Assembly (NCBI RefSeq): GCF_001995215.1 | Contig: NZ_MUXN01000045.1 | Location: 1 to 42,525 of the forward strand | Source: Amycolatopsis azurea DSM 43854 | GTDB taxonomy: Bacteria; Actinomycetota; Actinomycetes; Mycobacteriales; Pseudonocardiaceae | Length of the DNA: 42,525 bases | Direction: 5' to 3' | Part shown: positions 16,664-27,136 of the stretch, piece after piece | How the letters are laid out: the number at the start of each line of letters is the position of its first letter | Numbering within the stretch: position 1 is the stretch's first letter | The notes under the pieces: generated by a model | The model's database searches: none | Told to the model about the DNA's origin: nothing | Seen by the model: only the letters and a program-made list of their open reading frames with translations | Position numbers and translations under genes: made by a program

Positions 16664-16667
<4 letters not shown>
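15441..16667 (+). CDS. Response regulator fused to a PP2C/SpoIIE-type serine phosphatase
   Basis: The 408-residue protein has an N-terminal receiver domain (about 23-140): acidic cluster IEDDD (29-32), phosphoacceptor Asp76 in LLDLQLPD, Thr104 and Lys126. A short coiled linker (RAERVEQQLLQHQLLARENA) leads to a SpoIIE/RsbU-like PP2C domain (about 180-400) with metal-binding motifs GGDFYD (198-203), GDVCGHG (217-223) and a final DDDVALALL. Such proteins dephosphorylate anti-sigma-factor antagonists and so release stress sigma factors when the receiver is phosphorylated. The start is GTG at 15441 after AGGAAAGG. The stop overlaps the kinase start (ATGA). The cognate anti-sigma pair is not in the window. 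Confidence 0.92.
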
Positions 16668-18183
<1,516 letters not shown>

Positions 18184-18187
<4 letters not shown>

Positions 18188-18621
18188 ACGACTCCCTGGA
18201 ACCGATCCACATCCTGCTGGTCGAGGACGACCCCGGCGACGTCCTCATGACGCAGGAGGCGTTCGAGCACCACAAGATCCGCAACACCCTTTCGGTCGTC
18301 TCCGACGGCGAGCAGGCTTTGCAGTTCCTGCGCCGCGAAGCGCCGTACGAGGACGCGGAACGGCCGGGGCTGATCCTGCTCGACCTGAACCTGCCCCGCA
18401 AGGACGGCCGCGAGGTGCTCAGCGAGGTCAAGGCGTCGCCGGAGCTGCGCAGCATCCCCGTCGTCGTGCTCACCACGTCCGAAGCCGAAGAGGACATCCT
18501 CCGCAGCTACGACCTCCACGCCAACGCCTACGTCACCAAACCGGTCGACTTCGACCGCTTCATCGACGTGGTGCGGCAGATCGACAACTTCTTCGTCACC
18601 GTGGTGAAGCTCCCCCGCTGA
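18184..18621 (+). CDS. Single-domain response regulator, Rcp1-like
   Basis: The 145-residue protein is a receiver domain alone: acidic residues in LLVEDDPGD (14-16), phosphoacceptor Asp67 in LILLDLNLPRKDG, TTSE switch Thr and YVTKPVDFDRF with the conserved Lys. It lacks a DNA-binding domain and resembles the Rcp1 group that partners phytochrome-type kinases, consistent with the HisKA type of the kinase immediately upstream. ATG at 18184 overlaps the kinase stop. It may be a shuttle or phosphate sink between the kinase and the PP2C fusion. Confidence 0.92.
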
Positions 18622-18632
18622 CCCCGCCGGCC

Positions 18633-19538
18633 TCAGGGGAAGCGGATCGCGGTGATCCCGGCCAGCACGAAGAACACCAGCACCACGAGGGTTCCGCTGT
18701 GCCCGCCGGACGAGCTGGTCACGACCTGGTCGACGGTGCCGGTCAGCCGCACGCCGCAGTCCGCGACGACGGTGTGCCTGCCGGCCTCGATCCGCGTGAA
18801 CTCGACGGCCGTGGTGAAGGCCCCGGTGCCGTCGGCGTAGGCGTGGCCGACTTTGTCACCGTTCGAAGTCAGGTTGACGGGCTCGCCGGGCATGCAGCCC
18901 TTGCCGGTCGCGGACAGTCTCTCGCCGGGATGCACGCTCGACCTGTCGAGGAGCAGATCGTTCGCCTTCGGCGGGGTGCTGCTCGTCGACGGGACGTCCG
19001 TCGACGGCGGGGGAGTGTCCGTTGTGGACGGTGGTGTCGTCGTGGACGGGGGCGTCGTGGTGACCGAGGTGGTCGGCGTGGTGGTCGTCCCCGGTCTGGT
19101 CGGGGTGGTCGGAGTGGTCACCGGGACGGTCGGCTTCGTCGTCGGAGGCACCTTCGTCGTCGGGGGCGCCGTGGTCACCGTCCCGGTCACGCTGTACACC
19201 GCGCTCCCGGTCAGCGGCAGGCCGGTCCGCGCGTTCGTGCAGGTGCCCGACACGGTGTGGCCACCGGGTGTCGCATTGCCCGGGACCGTCGCCCCCACCT
19301 GTCCACTCGGGGCGCTGACCGACGTGATGGCCGCGCCTTCCCAGGTGAAAGAAATCGGCCCTTTGCACGGGGAGAAATTCCAGGAAATGGTGAAGGAACT
19401 CCCGGCGGGCCCGCTCGAAGGTTTCAAACCAACCGTCGACTGATACGGGGACTGTTGCGCGTTTCCCGCTCCAGGAAGGGAAAGCAGGAACAACAAGCCG
19501 GTCACGGCGCCGAATATCAGGCGAACCACGATACGCAT
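18633..19538 (-). CDS. Secreted, membrane-anchored Thr/Pro-rich protein
   Basis: The start is ATG at 19538 after GGAGAGGG, giving 301 residues. There is a signal peptide (MRIVVRLIFGAVTGLLFLLS, Ala-x-Ala-like end near residue 27) and a first beta-rich domain with Cys58 and Cys100. A long Thr/Pro linker (about 122-190) follows, made of TTP, PTT and PPST units. A second Ig-like/beta domain carries Cys215 and Cys261, and a C-terminal helix (GTLVVLVFFVLAGITAIRF) ends the protein. The paired cysteines suggest one disulfide per domain. The linker would span the cell wall. No sortase motif is seen. The gene is divergent from the membrane protein-kinase pair and may be functionally linked. No named family recognised. 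Confidence 0.8.
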   Translation of the reverse strand: MRIVVRLIFGAVTGLLFLLSLPGAGNAQQSPYQSTVGLKPSSGPAGSSFTISWNFSPCKGPISFTWEGAAITSVSAPSGQVGATVPGNATPGGHTVSGTCTNARTGLPLTGSAVYSVTGTVTTAPPTTKVPPTTKPTVPVTTPTTPTRPGTTTTPTTSVTTTPPSTTTPPSTTDTPPPSTDVPSTSSTPPKANDLLLDRSSVHPGERLSATGKGCMPGEPVNLTSNGDKVGHAYADGTGAFTTAVEFTRIEAGRHTVVADCGVRLTGTVDQVVTSSSGGHSGTLVVLVFFVLAGITAIRFP

Positions 19539-19605
19539 TGGGACGTCCCTCTCCGGTAAGTACTCGCTGTAGCATTCCGGACCAGTCGGCTGAGGAAAAC
19601 AGGGG

Positions 19606-20394
19606 ATGCGCAAAATGGGACGTGTCATCGCGGCAGGGGTTGCGTTGGGTCTGTGCGCTGTCCTCTTGGGCTCGCCACCGGCCACTGCGGACAGTGGCGG
19701 ACTGGATCTCTCGGTCACCCTCGACGACCAGCCCATCACCAACGCCACGGTGATGATCGATCCGGCGAAGCAGATCGAACTGACCGTCACGGCGACCAAC
19801 AGTGGCGGGACGTCGGTCAGGGTTCGCAGCGTGCGGGTGTCCGGCGTCGCGCTCGCCCTCACGTTCTTCGCCTACGACACCACGGCGCCGTTCGAGGTGC
19901 CCGCGCACAGCCGGGTCACCAGGACCTTCGTGCTGGACATGGCCGACCTCTCCGGCCAGGCGATCGGGCTGCTGCCGTCCACGGTGGAACTGCTGGACGC
20001 GCAGCGCGGCACGCTCGGCGAGGCGACCACGGTCGCCGACATCCGCGGGTCCTTCTGGTCCGTCTACGGCGGCTTCGGGCTCGCGATGCTCGTGCTCACG
20101 GTGCTGGCGTGGCTGACCGCGCTGCTCGCGCTCGCCCGCCATCGCCTGCCCGCCAACCGCTGGCGCCGCGGCCTGCGTTTCCTGCCCGCCGGATTCGGCA
20201 CCGGGCTCGTCGCCGTCGTCTCGTTGTCGGTGCTGCGGCTCGTCCCGCCGGAACCGGCGATCGAGATCCCGGTGGTGCTCGGCGCCGCCGTCATCGCGTT
20301 CCTGCTCGGCTACCTGACACCGCATCCGGCGCCCGGGCCCGCCAGCGACGAGACGGTCCGCTTTTCCGACACCACCAGGGAATTCAACCGATGA
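19606..20394 (+). CDS. Secreted-domain membrane protein of unknown function, kinase partner
   Basis: The 262-residue protein has a signal peptide (MGRVIAAGVALGLCAVLLGS, cleavage near ATA-DS) and an extracytoplasmic beta-type domain of about 110 residues (LDLSVTLDDQPITNATVMID, TNSGGTSVRVRSVRVSGV). Three hydrophobic helices follow at about 150-175, 195-212 and 219-237, with a short cytoplasmic tail. The start may be 19606 or the internal ATG at 19615. The stop overlaps the kinase start (ATGA), so the proteins are made together. It could sense envelope state and signal to, or be phosphorylated by, the kinase. Family not recognised. Confidence 0.78.
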   Translation: MRKMGRVIAAGVALGLCAVLLGSPPATADSGGLDLSVTLDDQPITNATVMIDPAKQIELTVTATNSGGTSVRVRSVRVSGVALALTFFAYDTTAPFEVPAHSRVTRTFVLDMADLSGQAIGLLPSTVELLDAQRGTLGEATTVADIRGSFWSVYGGFGLAMLVLTVLAWLTALLALARHRLPANRWRRGLRFLPAGFGTGLVAVVSLSVLRLVPPEPAIEIPVVLGAAVIAFLLGYLTPHPAPGPASDETVRFSDTTREFNR

Positions 20395-22094
20395 GCGCAC
20401 CCGCCGAGGTCGTCGCGGCGCTGCCGCAGTACGAGATCGGGGCCGCGATCGGCCAGGGCGGGATGGGGGTCGTCTTCGCGGGCGTCCACCGCTCGCTGCG
20501 TCGTGACGTCGCCATCAAACAGCTGCCGTGGGACGTGCTGAACCACGCCGTCAGCAGCGAACTGTTCGACCGCGAAGCGCGGGTGCTGGCCAGCCTCGAC
20601 CACCCGCACATCGTGCCGGTGTACGACTACGTGCGCACCGGCCGCGAGCACCTGCTGGTGATGGAACGCCTCGACGGCGGCACCGTGCACAGCCGCTTCC
20701 AGAGCGGGGGAGTCAGCGCCGAGCAGGCCTGCGCGATCGGGCTGGCGATGCTCGCCGGGCTCCACGCGGCGCACGAAGCCGGCGTGCTGCACCTGGACGT
20801 CAAACCGAAGAACCTGCTTCTCACCACGCAAGGCGTGATGAAGGTGGCCGACTTCGGCATCGCGAAGGTGATCAGCGAGGGCGCCACTCTCGTCACGCAC
20901 GGCGGCGAAGTCCTCGGCACACCCGCCTACATCGCGCCGGAGCAGGCGATGGGCAACGCGCTGAGCCCGGCGGCCGACGTCTACTCGGCGGGGACGGTGC
21001 TCTACGAACTGCTGTCCGGGAAGCTGCCGTTCGACAACACGCGGGGCGCGATCAGCATGATGCGCCAGCACATGTTCACCGATCCGCGTCCGATCGACGG
21101 CGTGCCCGCGCCGATCGCCGTGGTGATCATGCGCGGCCTCGCGCGCGAGCTCGACGCCCGGTACCGGGACGCGGAGACCTTCGCGGCCGATCTCGCCTCG
21201 GCCGCCACCGCCGTCTACGGGCAAGGCTGGCTGGAACGCTCCCGCGTCCCGGTCCGGCATCTCACCCCGCGGGTGATTTCCGCGCTCAGCACCCCGGCCG
21301 CCGTACCCGGTCCGACCGCGCCCGTCCCGGCCGGGGACGGTCCGACCCGACCGGTACGCCGCCCTGCCCCGGATCCGACGCTGTCGGCGACCCGCGCGGC
21401 GTTCGAACCCGAGCCCCGGGCCGATGGCGGTTCCGGGGCGGTGCTCTGGTTCCGGCTCGCCGCGGCGCTCGCCGCGATCGCGCTCGTGGTGCTGGTGCTG
21501 ATCACCCCGGACAGGCTGTCGCACGAGGCCACGGCGCTGACGATCGACGGTGCCGCCGCCTCGTCGGCGACCGTGGACCTCAGCAAGACGTTCGCGGTGA
21601 CCGGTCCGGGAAACCCGGGGCGGCTGACCTTCGACCTCGCGGCGGCGGGCATCCCGCTCGGTTCGGCCTCGGCGGTACCGAAGGCCGACGGCGACGGCTT
21701 CCGCGCCGACGTCCGGTTCCCCGGGCTCACCCGGTGGATCGTCGGGGGAGCCGTCACCGCGACGGTGACGACGGACGGCGTTCCCCAGTCCTTCACCGTC
21801 GTCACGCGGCAGCATCCGCTCGCCAGCGCGCTCGGCGCGGGCAGCCTGATCCTGGCGCTGTTCGCCTTGGCGTACCTGGAATCGGGGCTGCGGACGCTCC
21901 GCAACGGTCACCGCTGGCGGGGCGCGCTCGTCGGCGGGCCGGTGCTCGGCCTGCTGTTCGGCGCGACGGTGTGGCTGTGCGTCTCGGCGCTGCGAGTGCA
22001 CGAGCCCGCTGTGCTGTTCGGCGTCGGCTGCTCGGTCGCGGGCGCGGTGGCCACGGGCTTCGTGGTCGCGGCCGCGCGCGTGCGTACGCGCTGA
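20391..22094 (+). CDS. Membrane Ser/Thr protein kinase (PknB family), non-RD type
   Basis: The protein has 567 residues. The kinase domain (about 13-275) has the glycine loop IGQGGMGVVF, Lys43 in VAIKQLP, catalytic loop HLDVKPKN (134-141), DFG at 154-156 and YIAPEQ. The catalytic Asp136 is kept but the usual Arg before it is Leu, so regulation by activation-loop phosphorylation may differ. A Pro-rich linker leads to a TM helix (about 349-370) and an extracytoplasmic domain of about 100 residues. Three more hydrophobic helices at the C-terminus are unusual for PknB-type kinases, which normally have one. It is translationally coupled to the preceding membrane protein. There are no PASTA repeats, so cell-wall sensing of that type is not expected. 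Confidence 0.92.
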   Translation: MSAPAEVVAALPQYEIGAAIGQGGMGVVFAGVHRSLRRDVAIKQLPWDVLNHAVSSELFDREARVLASLDHPHIVPVYDYVRTGREHLLVMERLDGGTVHSRFQSGGVSAEQACAIGLAMLAGLHAAHEAGVLHLDVKPKNLLLTTQGVMKVADFGIAKVISEGATLVTHGGEVLGTPAYIAPEQAMGNALSPAADVYSAGTVLYELLSGKLPFDNTRGAISMMRQHMFTDPRPIDGVPAPIAVVIMRGLARELDARYRDAETFAADLASAATAVYGQGWLERSRVPVRHLTPRVISALSTPAAVPGPTAPVPAGDGPTRPVRRPAPDPTLSATRAAFEPEPRADGGSGAVLWFRLAAALAAIALVVLVLITPDRLSHEATALTIDGAAASSATVDLSKTFAVTGPGNPGRLTFDLAAAGIPLGSASAVPKADGDGFRADVRFPGLTRWIVGGAVTATVTTDGVPQSFTVVTRQHPLASALGAGSLILALFALAYLESGLRTLRNGHRWRGALVGGPVLGLLFGATVWLCVSALRVHEPAVLFGVGCSVAGAVATGFVVAAARVRTR

Positions 22095-22098
22095 ACCC

Positions 22099-22127
22099 GG
22101 GGGCGGCCCGTCACGCGAGCCGCCCCC
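22099..22127. terminator. Bidirectional hairpin between convergent genes
   Basis: GGGGGCGGC (22099-22107) pairs with GCCGCCCCC (22119-22127) with an 11-base loop, in the 42-bp gap between the kinase stop and the DUF2382 stop. There is no T-run, as is usual in high-GC actinobacteria. Confidence 0.6.
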
Positions 22128-22136
22128 GCTCCGGGG

Positions 22137-22955
22137 TCAGGACTTGCGGTGCTTGCCCTCGTCGTCCGTGACCTCGAATTGCTCCTTGCGGACCTTGCCG
22201 GAGACCGTCTGGTCCTCGGTGACGGTCTCGGTCTTGAGCCTCGCCCGTTCGACCGCGACGGTTTCCTTGCTCACCACAGGTTTCTCTGCGTGGAGCACGA
22301 CTTCCTGCTCGTCCTCGGCGATCTCGGCCTTCCCGCCGGAGGCACCGGTGATCGGTTCCCGTTCGATGCGCACCTCCTCGTGGCTGACCGGCACGGTGAC
22401 CTGCTGCTCCTCGGTGACGACGTACTTGCGCAGCCGAACGTGACCGGTCTCGACCTGCTCGGTGCCGACGTTCAGCCGTTCCTCGGAGCGCGTCATGGTG
22501 TGCTCGGTGTCCTGGCCGGACTTTCCGGTGCCCGCGTCCATCCCGGCCTTGCCGCGGCCGGTGTCGCCTCGGCCGGTGCCCTTGCCCTGGGTGCCTCGAC
22601 CCTGCGCCCGGTCGTCCATCCGGCCGTCCGGCGACGTCCGCGGCATCGGCAGCCCGTAATGCCGGTACAGCCGTGCGCTTTCCTCTTGGGACAGGTGGCC
22701 GTCGGCCTCGATGCGGGGCGCTTCGGACACGGCGTCCTTGTCGACGCGGACGTGCACGCCGTCCTGGTCCGCGTGCGCGCCCGAGAGCGGGACGAAACTC
22801 TCCTTGGAACCGAACAGGCCCGTCTTGACCGTGATCCACTCCGGCTGATGCGTCGCGTCGGCGAGGTAGACGGTGCCGACCTTGCCGAGCTTCGTGCCGG
22901 TCGGGTCGACCACGGCACTGTCGATGAGTTCCTGCGGCTGCATGGTCTTCGCCAT
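22137..22955 (-). CDS. PRC-barrel and DUF2382 domain protein (stress-type)
   Basis: ATG at 22955 with an AAAGGAG ribosome binding site gives 272 residues. The N-terminal PRC-barrel (about 7-75) shows VVDPTGTKLGKVGTVYL and WITVKTGLFGSKESFVPL. A Gly/Arg/Asp-rich linker (about 110-150) follows, then DUF2382 (about 152-265) with RSEERLNVGTEQVETGHVRL and VPVSHEEVRIEREPI. The fusion is common in actinobacteria and in radiation- or desiccation-tolerant bacteria and is usually annotated as a general stress protein. It is probably cytoplasmic, with no signal peptide or TM helix. No stress-sigma promoter in the correct orientation was found by eye. Confidence 0.88.
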   Translation of the reverse strand: MAKTMQPQELIDSAVVDPTGTKLGKVGTVYLADATHQPEWITVKTGLFGSKESFVPLSGAHADQDGVHVRVDKDAVSEAPRIEADGHLSQEESARLYRHYGLPMPRTSPDGRMDDRAQGRGTQGKGTGRGDTGRGKAGMDAGTGKSGQDTEHTMTRSEERLNVGTEQVETGHVRLRKYVVTEEQQVTVPVSHEEVRIEREPITGASGGKAEIAEDEQEVVLHAEKPVVSKETVAVERARLKTETVTEDQTVSGKVRKEQFEVTDDEGKHRKS

Positions 22956-23226
22956 CGGTCCTGGCTCCTTTCGAACGATGCTGCTGAGAAGGCCACCGTC
23001 GGCCGGGCCGGTGATCATGGCAACCGTCGTGGTGCACCTGTGGGTGACCCCGGAAAGTGCGGGTTTGAGGACGTGCCCGCGGGTTAGGAGTGGCGTGTCT
23101 TCGCAGGTGGGAGTGGGTGCCCGTGGGGTGATCGGACCGCATGGGGGATGAAGCGAAGGTGTGGATCTTCCGCGCGCCGAAAATCAGCTGCGCGGAGGTC
23201 CGGCGTGTCCTAACCTCGTGATCGTG
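22956..23226. other. Intergenic region between the DUF2382 gene and the ABC-F leader
   Basis: This stretch holds the DUF2382 promoter (not pinpointed) and, at its right end, the promoter proposed for the ABC-F leader. No ORF with a believable ribosome binding site was found. Confidence 0.5.
23180..23216 (+). promoter_or_regulatory. Candidate WblC/WhiB7-type promoter for the ABC-F leader
   Basis: A -10-like TAACCT lies at 23211-23216. A -35-like CTGCGC at 23188-23193 is 17 bp upstream, and an AT-rich AAAAT (23180-23184) sits 3 bp before that. An AT-rich patch just upstream of the -35 is the known signature of promoters activated by WhiB7/WblC, which induces antibiotic-resistance genes in actinobacteria. 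The transcript would start near 23223, making the leader peptide nearly leaderless. This reading is by eye. Confidence 0.45.
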
Positions 23227-23250
23227 ATGCAGCAACTGCTGTTCCTCTGA
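23227..23250 (+). CDS. Leader peptide MQQLLFL of the ABC-F gene
   Basis: ATG CAG CAA CTG CTG TTC CTC TGA encodes seven residues, and an in-frame GTG at 23224 could add one. It ends one base before the 5' arm of the regulatory hairpin upstream of the ABC-F gene. Short hydrophobic leader peptides that stall drug-bound ribosomes are known to control ABC-F and erm resistance genes. The upstream region predicts little or no 5' UTR. A 7-codon frame can occur by chance; its exact placement against the RNA structures is the main support. Confidence 0.62.
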   Translation: MQQLLFL

Positions 23251-23332
23251 GGAACGACGCCTCCACCGGTACCGCGAGCCGCGGTACCGGAGTTCGTTCT
23301 TCCTGCTCATCACTTTCATCGGAGGCAGTTCC
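23251..23332 (+). promoter_or_regulatory. Attenuator-like competing RNA structures hiding the ABC-F ribosome binding site
   Basis: A very stable stem, CCGGTACCGCG (23266-23276) with CGCGGTACCGG (23280-23290), is enclosed by two alternative outer pairings. One pairs GAACGA (23252-23257) with TCGTTC (23294-23299). The other pairs GGAAC (23251-23255) with GTTCC (23328-23332) and GCCTCC (23259-23264) with GGAGGC (23321-23326), which is the Shine-Dalgarno of the ABC-F gene. A ribosome paused on the leader peptide would cover the 5' strand and free the Shine-Dalgarno. The base pairing is directly visible; the regulatory mechanism is inferred. Confidence 0.68.
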
Positions 23333-23335
23333 TTC

Positions 23336-24937
<1,602 letters not shown>

Positions 24938-24938
24938 G

Positions 24939-25760
24939 TCAGGCTCGGTGGGCGAGGGTGTAGCGCACGGTCTGCGCCAGCACCACGCTCCCGTCGGGTT
25001 CGCGCAGCGGTTCCAGTTCCGCGAGCACGGCCTGGCGCACGGCGTCGAGGCGGTCTTCGGGGACCAGCTCCCAGAACATCCGCTGGCCCTGCGACCAGGA
25101 CCAATCGATCCAGTGCCCGGGGTCGGCGAACTTCACCGGACAGACCCGTTCCTCGGACGTGACACCGGTGAAGCCCGCCGACTCCACGGCCTGGCCGAAC
25201 CCCTCGACAGAGGAGAACAATCCGGCTCTGATCGCCAATGTCCAAGCCAATTCCGGCGGTACGAACGGTTTGAACACCTCGCGCACGGCCGCCCACCGCG
25301 GATCGTCGGCGCCGAACGTCGTCACCCCCAGCCGGCCGCCGGGCCTGAGGACGCGGTGCCACGACCGCAGGGCGGCGACCGGATCCGGCAGGAAGAAGAC
25401 CACGAAGGACGCGAGGAGCACGTCGAAGGAGGCGTCGGGCAGTGTGGGTTCTTGGGCGTCCATAAGGGAAACCGAGGCGTTGGCTCCGCGGTCCTCGATG
25501 TCCTTCGCGGTGCGCTCGATCATCTCGGCGGACAGATCGATGCCCAGCACCGACCCGTCCGCGCCGACCAGTTCGGCCGCCGGGAACAGCACCGCGCCGC
25601 GTCCGCAGCCGACGTCCAGCACCCGCTCACCGGGGACGAGACCGGCCCGGTCGAGCAGTTCCCTGGCGAACACGCTGAAGAAGTCGACGCCGAGGGCGTC
25701 GTAGGTCTTCGCCGTCCGGTCGAACAGCAGCGCCATCGCCTGCCGGGTGTCGGTGGTCAT
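24939..25760 (-). CDS. Class I SAM-dependent methyltransferase
   Basis: The 273-residue protein has SAM-binding motif I VLDVGCGRGAVLF (about 46-58), an acidic residue after strand 2 (LGIDLSAEMIERT) and motif IV-like FDVLLASFVVFFLPDP, followed by LRPGGRLGVTTFG. It looks like a small-molecule methyltransferase of the UbiE/Methyltransf_11 group. Its stop lies 1 bp from the stop of the convergent ABC-F gene. There is no sign that it is an rRNA methylase of the Erm type. ATG at 25760 has no strong Shine-Dalgarno (GCGCATG). Substrate unknown. Confidence 0.88.
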   Translation of the reverse strand: MTTDTRQAMALLFDRTAKTYDALGVDFFSVFARELLDRAGLVPGERVLDVGCGRGAVLFPAAELVGADGSVLGIDLSAEMIERTAKDIEDRGANASVSLMDAQEPTLPDASFDVLLASFVVFFLPDPVAALRSWHRVLRPGGRLGVTTFGADDPRWAAVREVFKPFVPPELAWTLAIRAGLFSSVEGFGQAVESAGFTGVTSEERVCPVKFADPGHWIDWSWSQGQRMFWELVPEDRLDAVRQAVLAELEPLREPDGSVVLAQTVRYTLAHRA

Positions 25761-25866
25761 GCGCAGGACGATGGCCCGGTGAAAACGGTGTTGTCAACGG
25801 GCTTCCGGGATTTGTCACGGCGCTCTGGGTGGTGGCAGCGGGAATTCGTGCCAGGGTGTCAAAGAT

Positions 25867-25947
25867 GGCTGAAGGGGACTTTCCCCTCATCTCACGCGGT
25901 GAAGGGCGCTTTCGTCGCATCGCATGCGGGGAAAGTCCCCTTCAGCC
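25867..25947. repeat. Long intergenic palindrome at the end of the YdcF-like gene
   Basis: A 20-bp arm (25867-25886) and its perfect inverted copy (25928-25947) surround a 41-bp loop. Each arm contains its own small palindrome (GGGGACTTTCCCC and GGGGAAAGTCCCC). The loop carries a degenerate relative, GTGAAGGGCGCTTTC. The right arm touches the YdcF-like stop codon (25948-25950), so on that strand it can act as a terminator. The design matches the palindromes at 42376-42504. Confidence 0.8.
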
Positions 25948-26961
25948 TCACGAGAAGGCGCGGGAGACCTGGGAAAGCACGATGAGCCCGCAGATGACCA
26001 GGTTCTTGATCTTGTGGTCCACCAGGATCGCCACGAATTCGCGGATGGTGGCGCTCGGCCAGAAGTACCAGGCCGTCGGCGACCCGATCACCTGGCCGTT
26101 CACCTTGGCGCGGCGGGCGATGAGGGCGGCGCGGAGCACGTGGAAGTTGTTCGTGACCACCGTGCACCGGTAGTCCGCCTTCCGCTCCTTCATGATCTCG
26201 GCGCTGAAGGTCAGATTCTCGAACGTCGTCCGCGAACGGTCCTCCAGCAGGATCCGCTCCCTCGGCACGCCGTTCTCGACGAGGTAGCCGGCCATGGCGT
26301 GGGACTCCGGCAGGTCCTCGTCGGGCCCCTGCCCGCCCGAGGTGACCACCATCGGCTCCCGGCCGCGACGGGCCTCCGCGTCCACGACGCGTTTGGCCCG
26401 CTTCAGGCGGCCGGCCAGCAGCGGCGGCACCTTGTGGCCCTCCAGCAGTCCCGAGCCCAGCACCACGACGAAGTCCACGCCCTTCTCGGTGCGGATGCGG
26501 CCGTAGACGATCGAGTACAGCAGGAAGCAGACGAAGAGGAACGAGACGTAGACGAGGATTCCGTTGAGGCTGCCCCGGACGATGTCGAGCGGCTCCCAGG
26601 CCAGTTGCGTCACCGTCGCGTTGAACACGATCAGCGCGCAGATGCCGAGTCCCGTCAGCAGCGAAAGCACGTTGGCCAGACGGCGTCCTTCGCGGCGGAG
26701 CATGGTGATCCCGTTGCAGATCAGGAAGACCGTCAGCGCGAGGACCGTCGGGATGATCAGCAGGATCACGCCGACCGCGACGAAGCCCGCCGCCTTGGGC
26801 GACACCGAGGCGAGCAGCGCGATGAAGGTGATGCCGAGGAACAGGAGCGCGAAGAACAGGTAGAAACCGACCCGCAGCCGACGCCGGTCGCGAAGGAAAC
26901 TCACCAGGAACGCCGCGCAGCACAAGGCGGCGATGGCGAAGGGGATTACGGCGGCCCTCAC
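25948..26961 (-). CDS. YdcF/SanA-like (DUF218) membrane protein
   Basis: GTG at 26961, preceded by GGAG, gives 337 residues; the longer frame upstream is not hydrophobic or family-like. Five or so TM helices (VIPFAIAALCCAAFLVSF, FYLFFALLFLGITFIALL, VILLIIPTVLALTVFLI, others up to about residue 150) precede a DUF218 domain: VVLGSGLLEGHKVPPLLAGR, VVTSGGQGPDEDLPES, ILLEDRSRTTFENL and VVTNNFHVLRAALIARR. The Asn-Phe-His segment is the YdcF/SanA landmark. Relatives are linked to envelope integrity and vancomycin sensitivity in enterobacteria, but biochemistry is poorly known. A final helix ends at the stop, which abuts the palindrome at 25928-25947. Confidence 0.85.
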   Translation of the reverse strand: MRAAVIPFAIAALCCAAFLVSFLRDRRRLRVGFYLFFALLFLGITFIALLASVSPKAAGFVAVGVILLIIPTVLALTVFLICNGITMLRREGRRLANVLSLLTGLGICALIVFNATVTQLAWEPLDIVRGSLNGILVYVSFLFVCFLLYSIVYGRIRTEKGVDFVVVLGSGLLEGHKVPPLLAGRLKRAKRVVDAEARRGREPMVVTSGGQGPDEDLPESHAMAGYLVENGVPRERILLEDRSRTTFENLTFSAEIMKERKADYRCTVVTNNFHVLRAALIARRAKVNGQVIGSPTAWYFWPSATIREFVAILVDHKIKNLVICGLIVLSQVSRAFS

Positions 26962-27120
26962 GGGATCTCCAGCTTCGAACGGGTTCGGCGTGGTCGCCGG
27001 TGGACGGGCACGCGTGCGTGCGGCATTGAAACACACTGCCGAGCCATCGCGGGCTCCCACGGTCGGCGTGTCGCTTTTCCTTACCCGGCAGTGGTTGCCC
27101 AGGGTCTGGCTAGTGACATT

Positions 27121-27136
27121 TCCGCTGGTCAGCGGA
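27121..27136 (-). terminator. Small hairpin over the stop of the immunity-like gene
   Basis: TCCGCTG (27121-27127) and CAGCGGA (27130-27136) are separated by 2 bp and include the stop codon at 27129-27131. It is at the end of the toxin operon and could help termination. Confidence 0.4.

Noticed and set aside
18985..19180. Tandem-like short repeats that might be a satellite or CRISPR-like array
   Set aside because: They are the codons of the Thr/Pro-rich linker in the secreted protein, irregular in length and without spacers. No CRISPR array, tRNA, rRNA or insertion sequence was found anywhere in the window.
23063..23086. GTTT-N14-GGGTTA, resembling a stress sigma-factor (SigB-type) promoter
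   Set aside because: It points rightward, away from the DUF2382 stress gene, and departs from GGGTAT; too weak to call.
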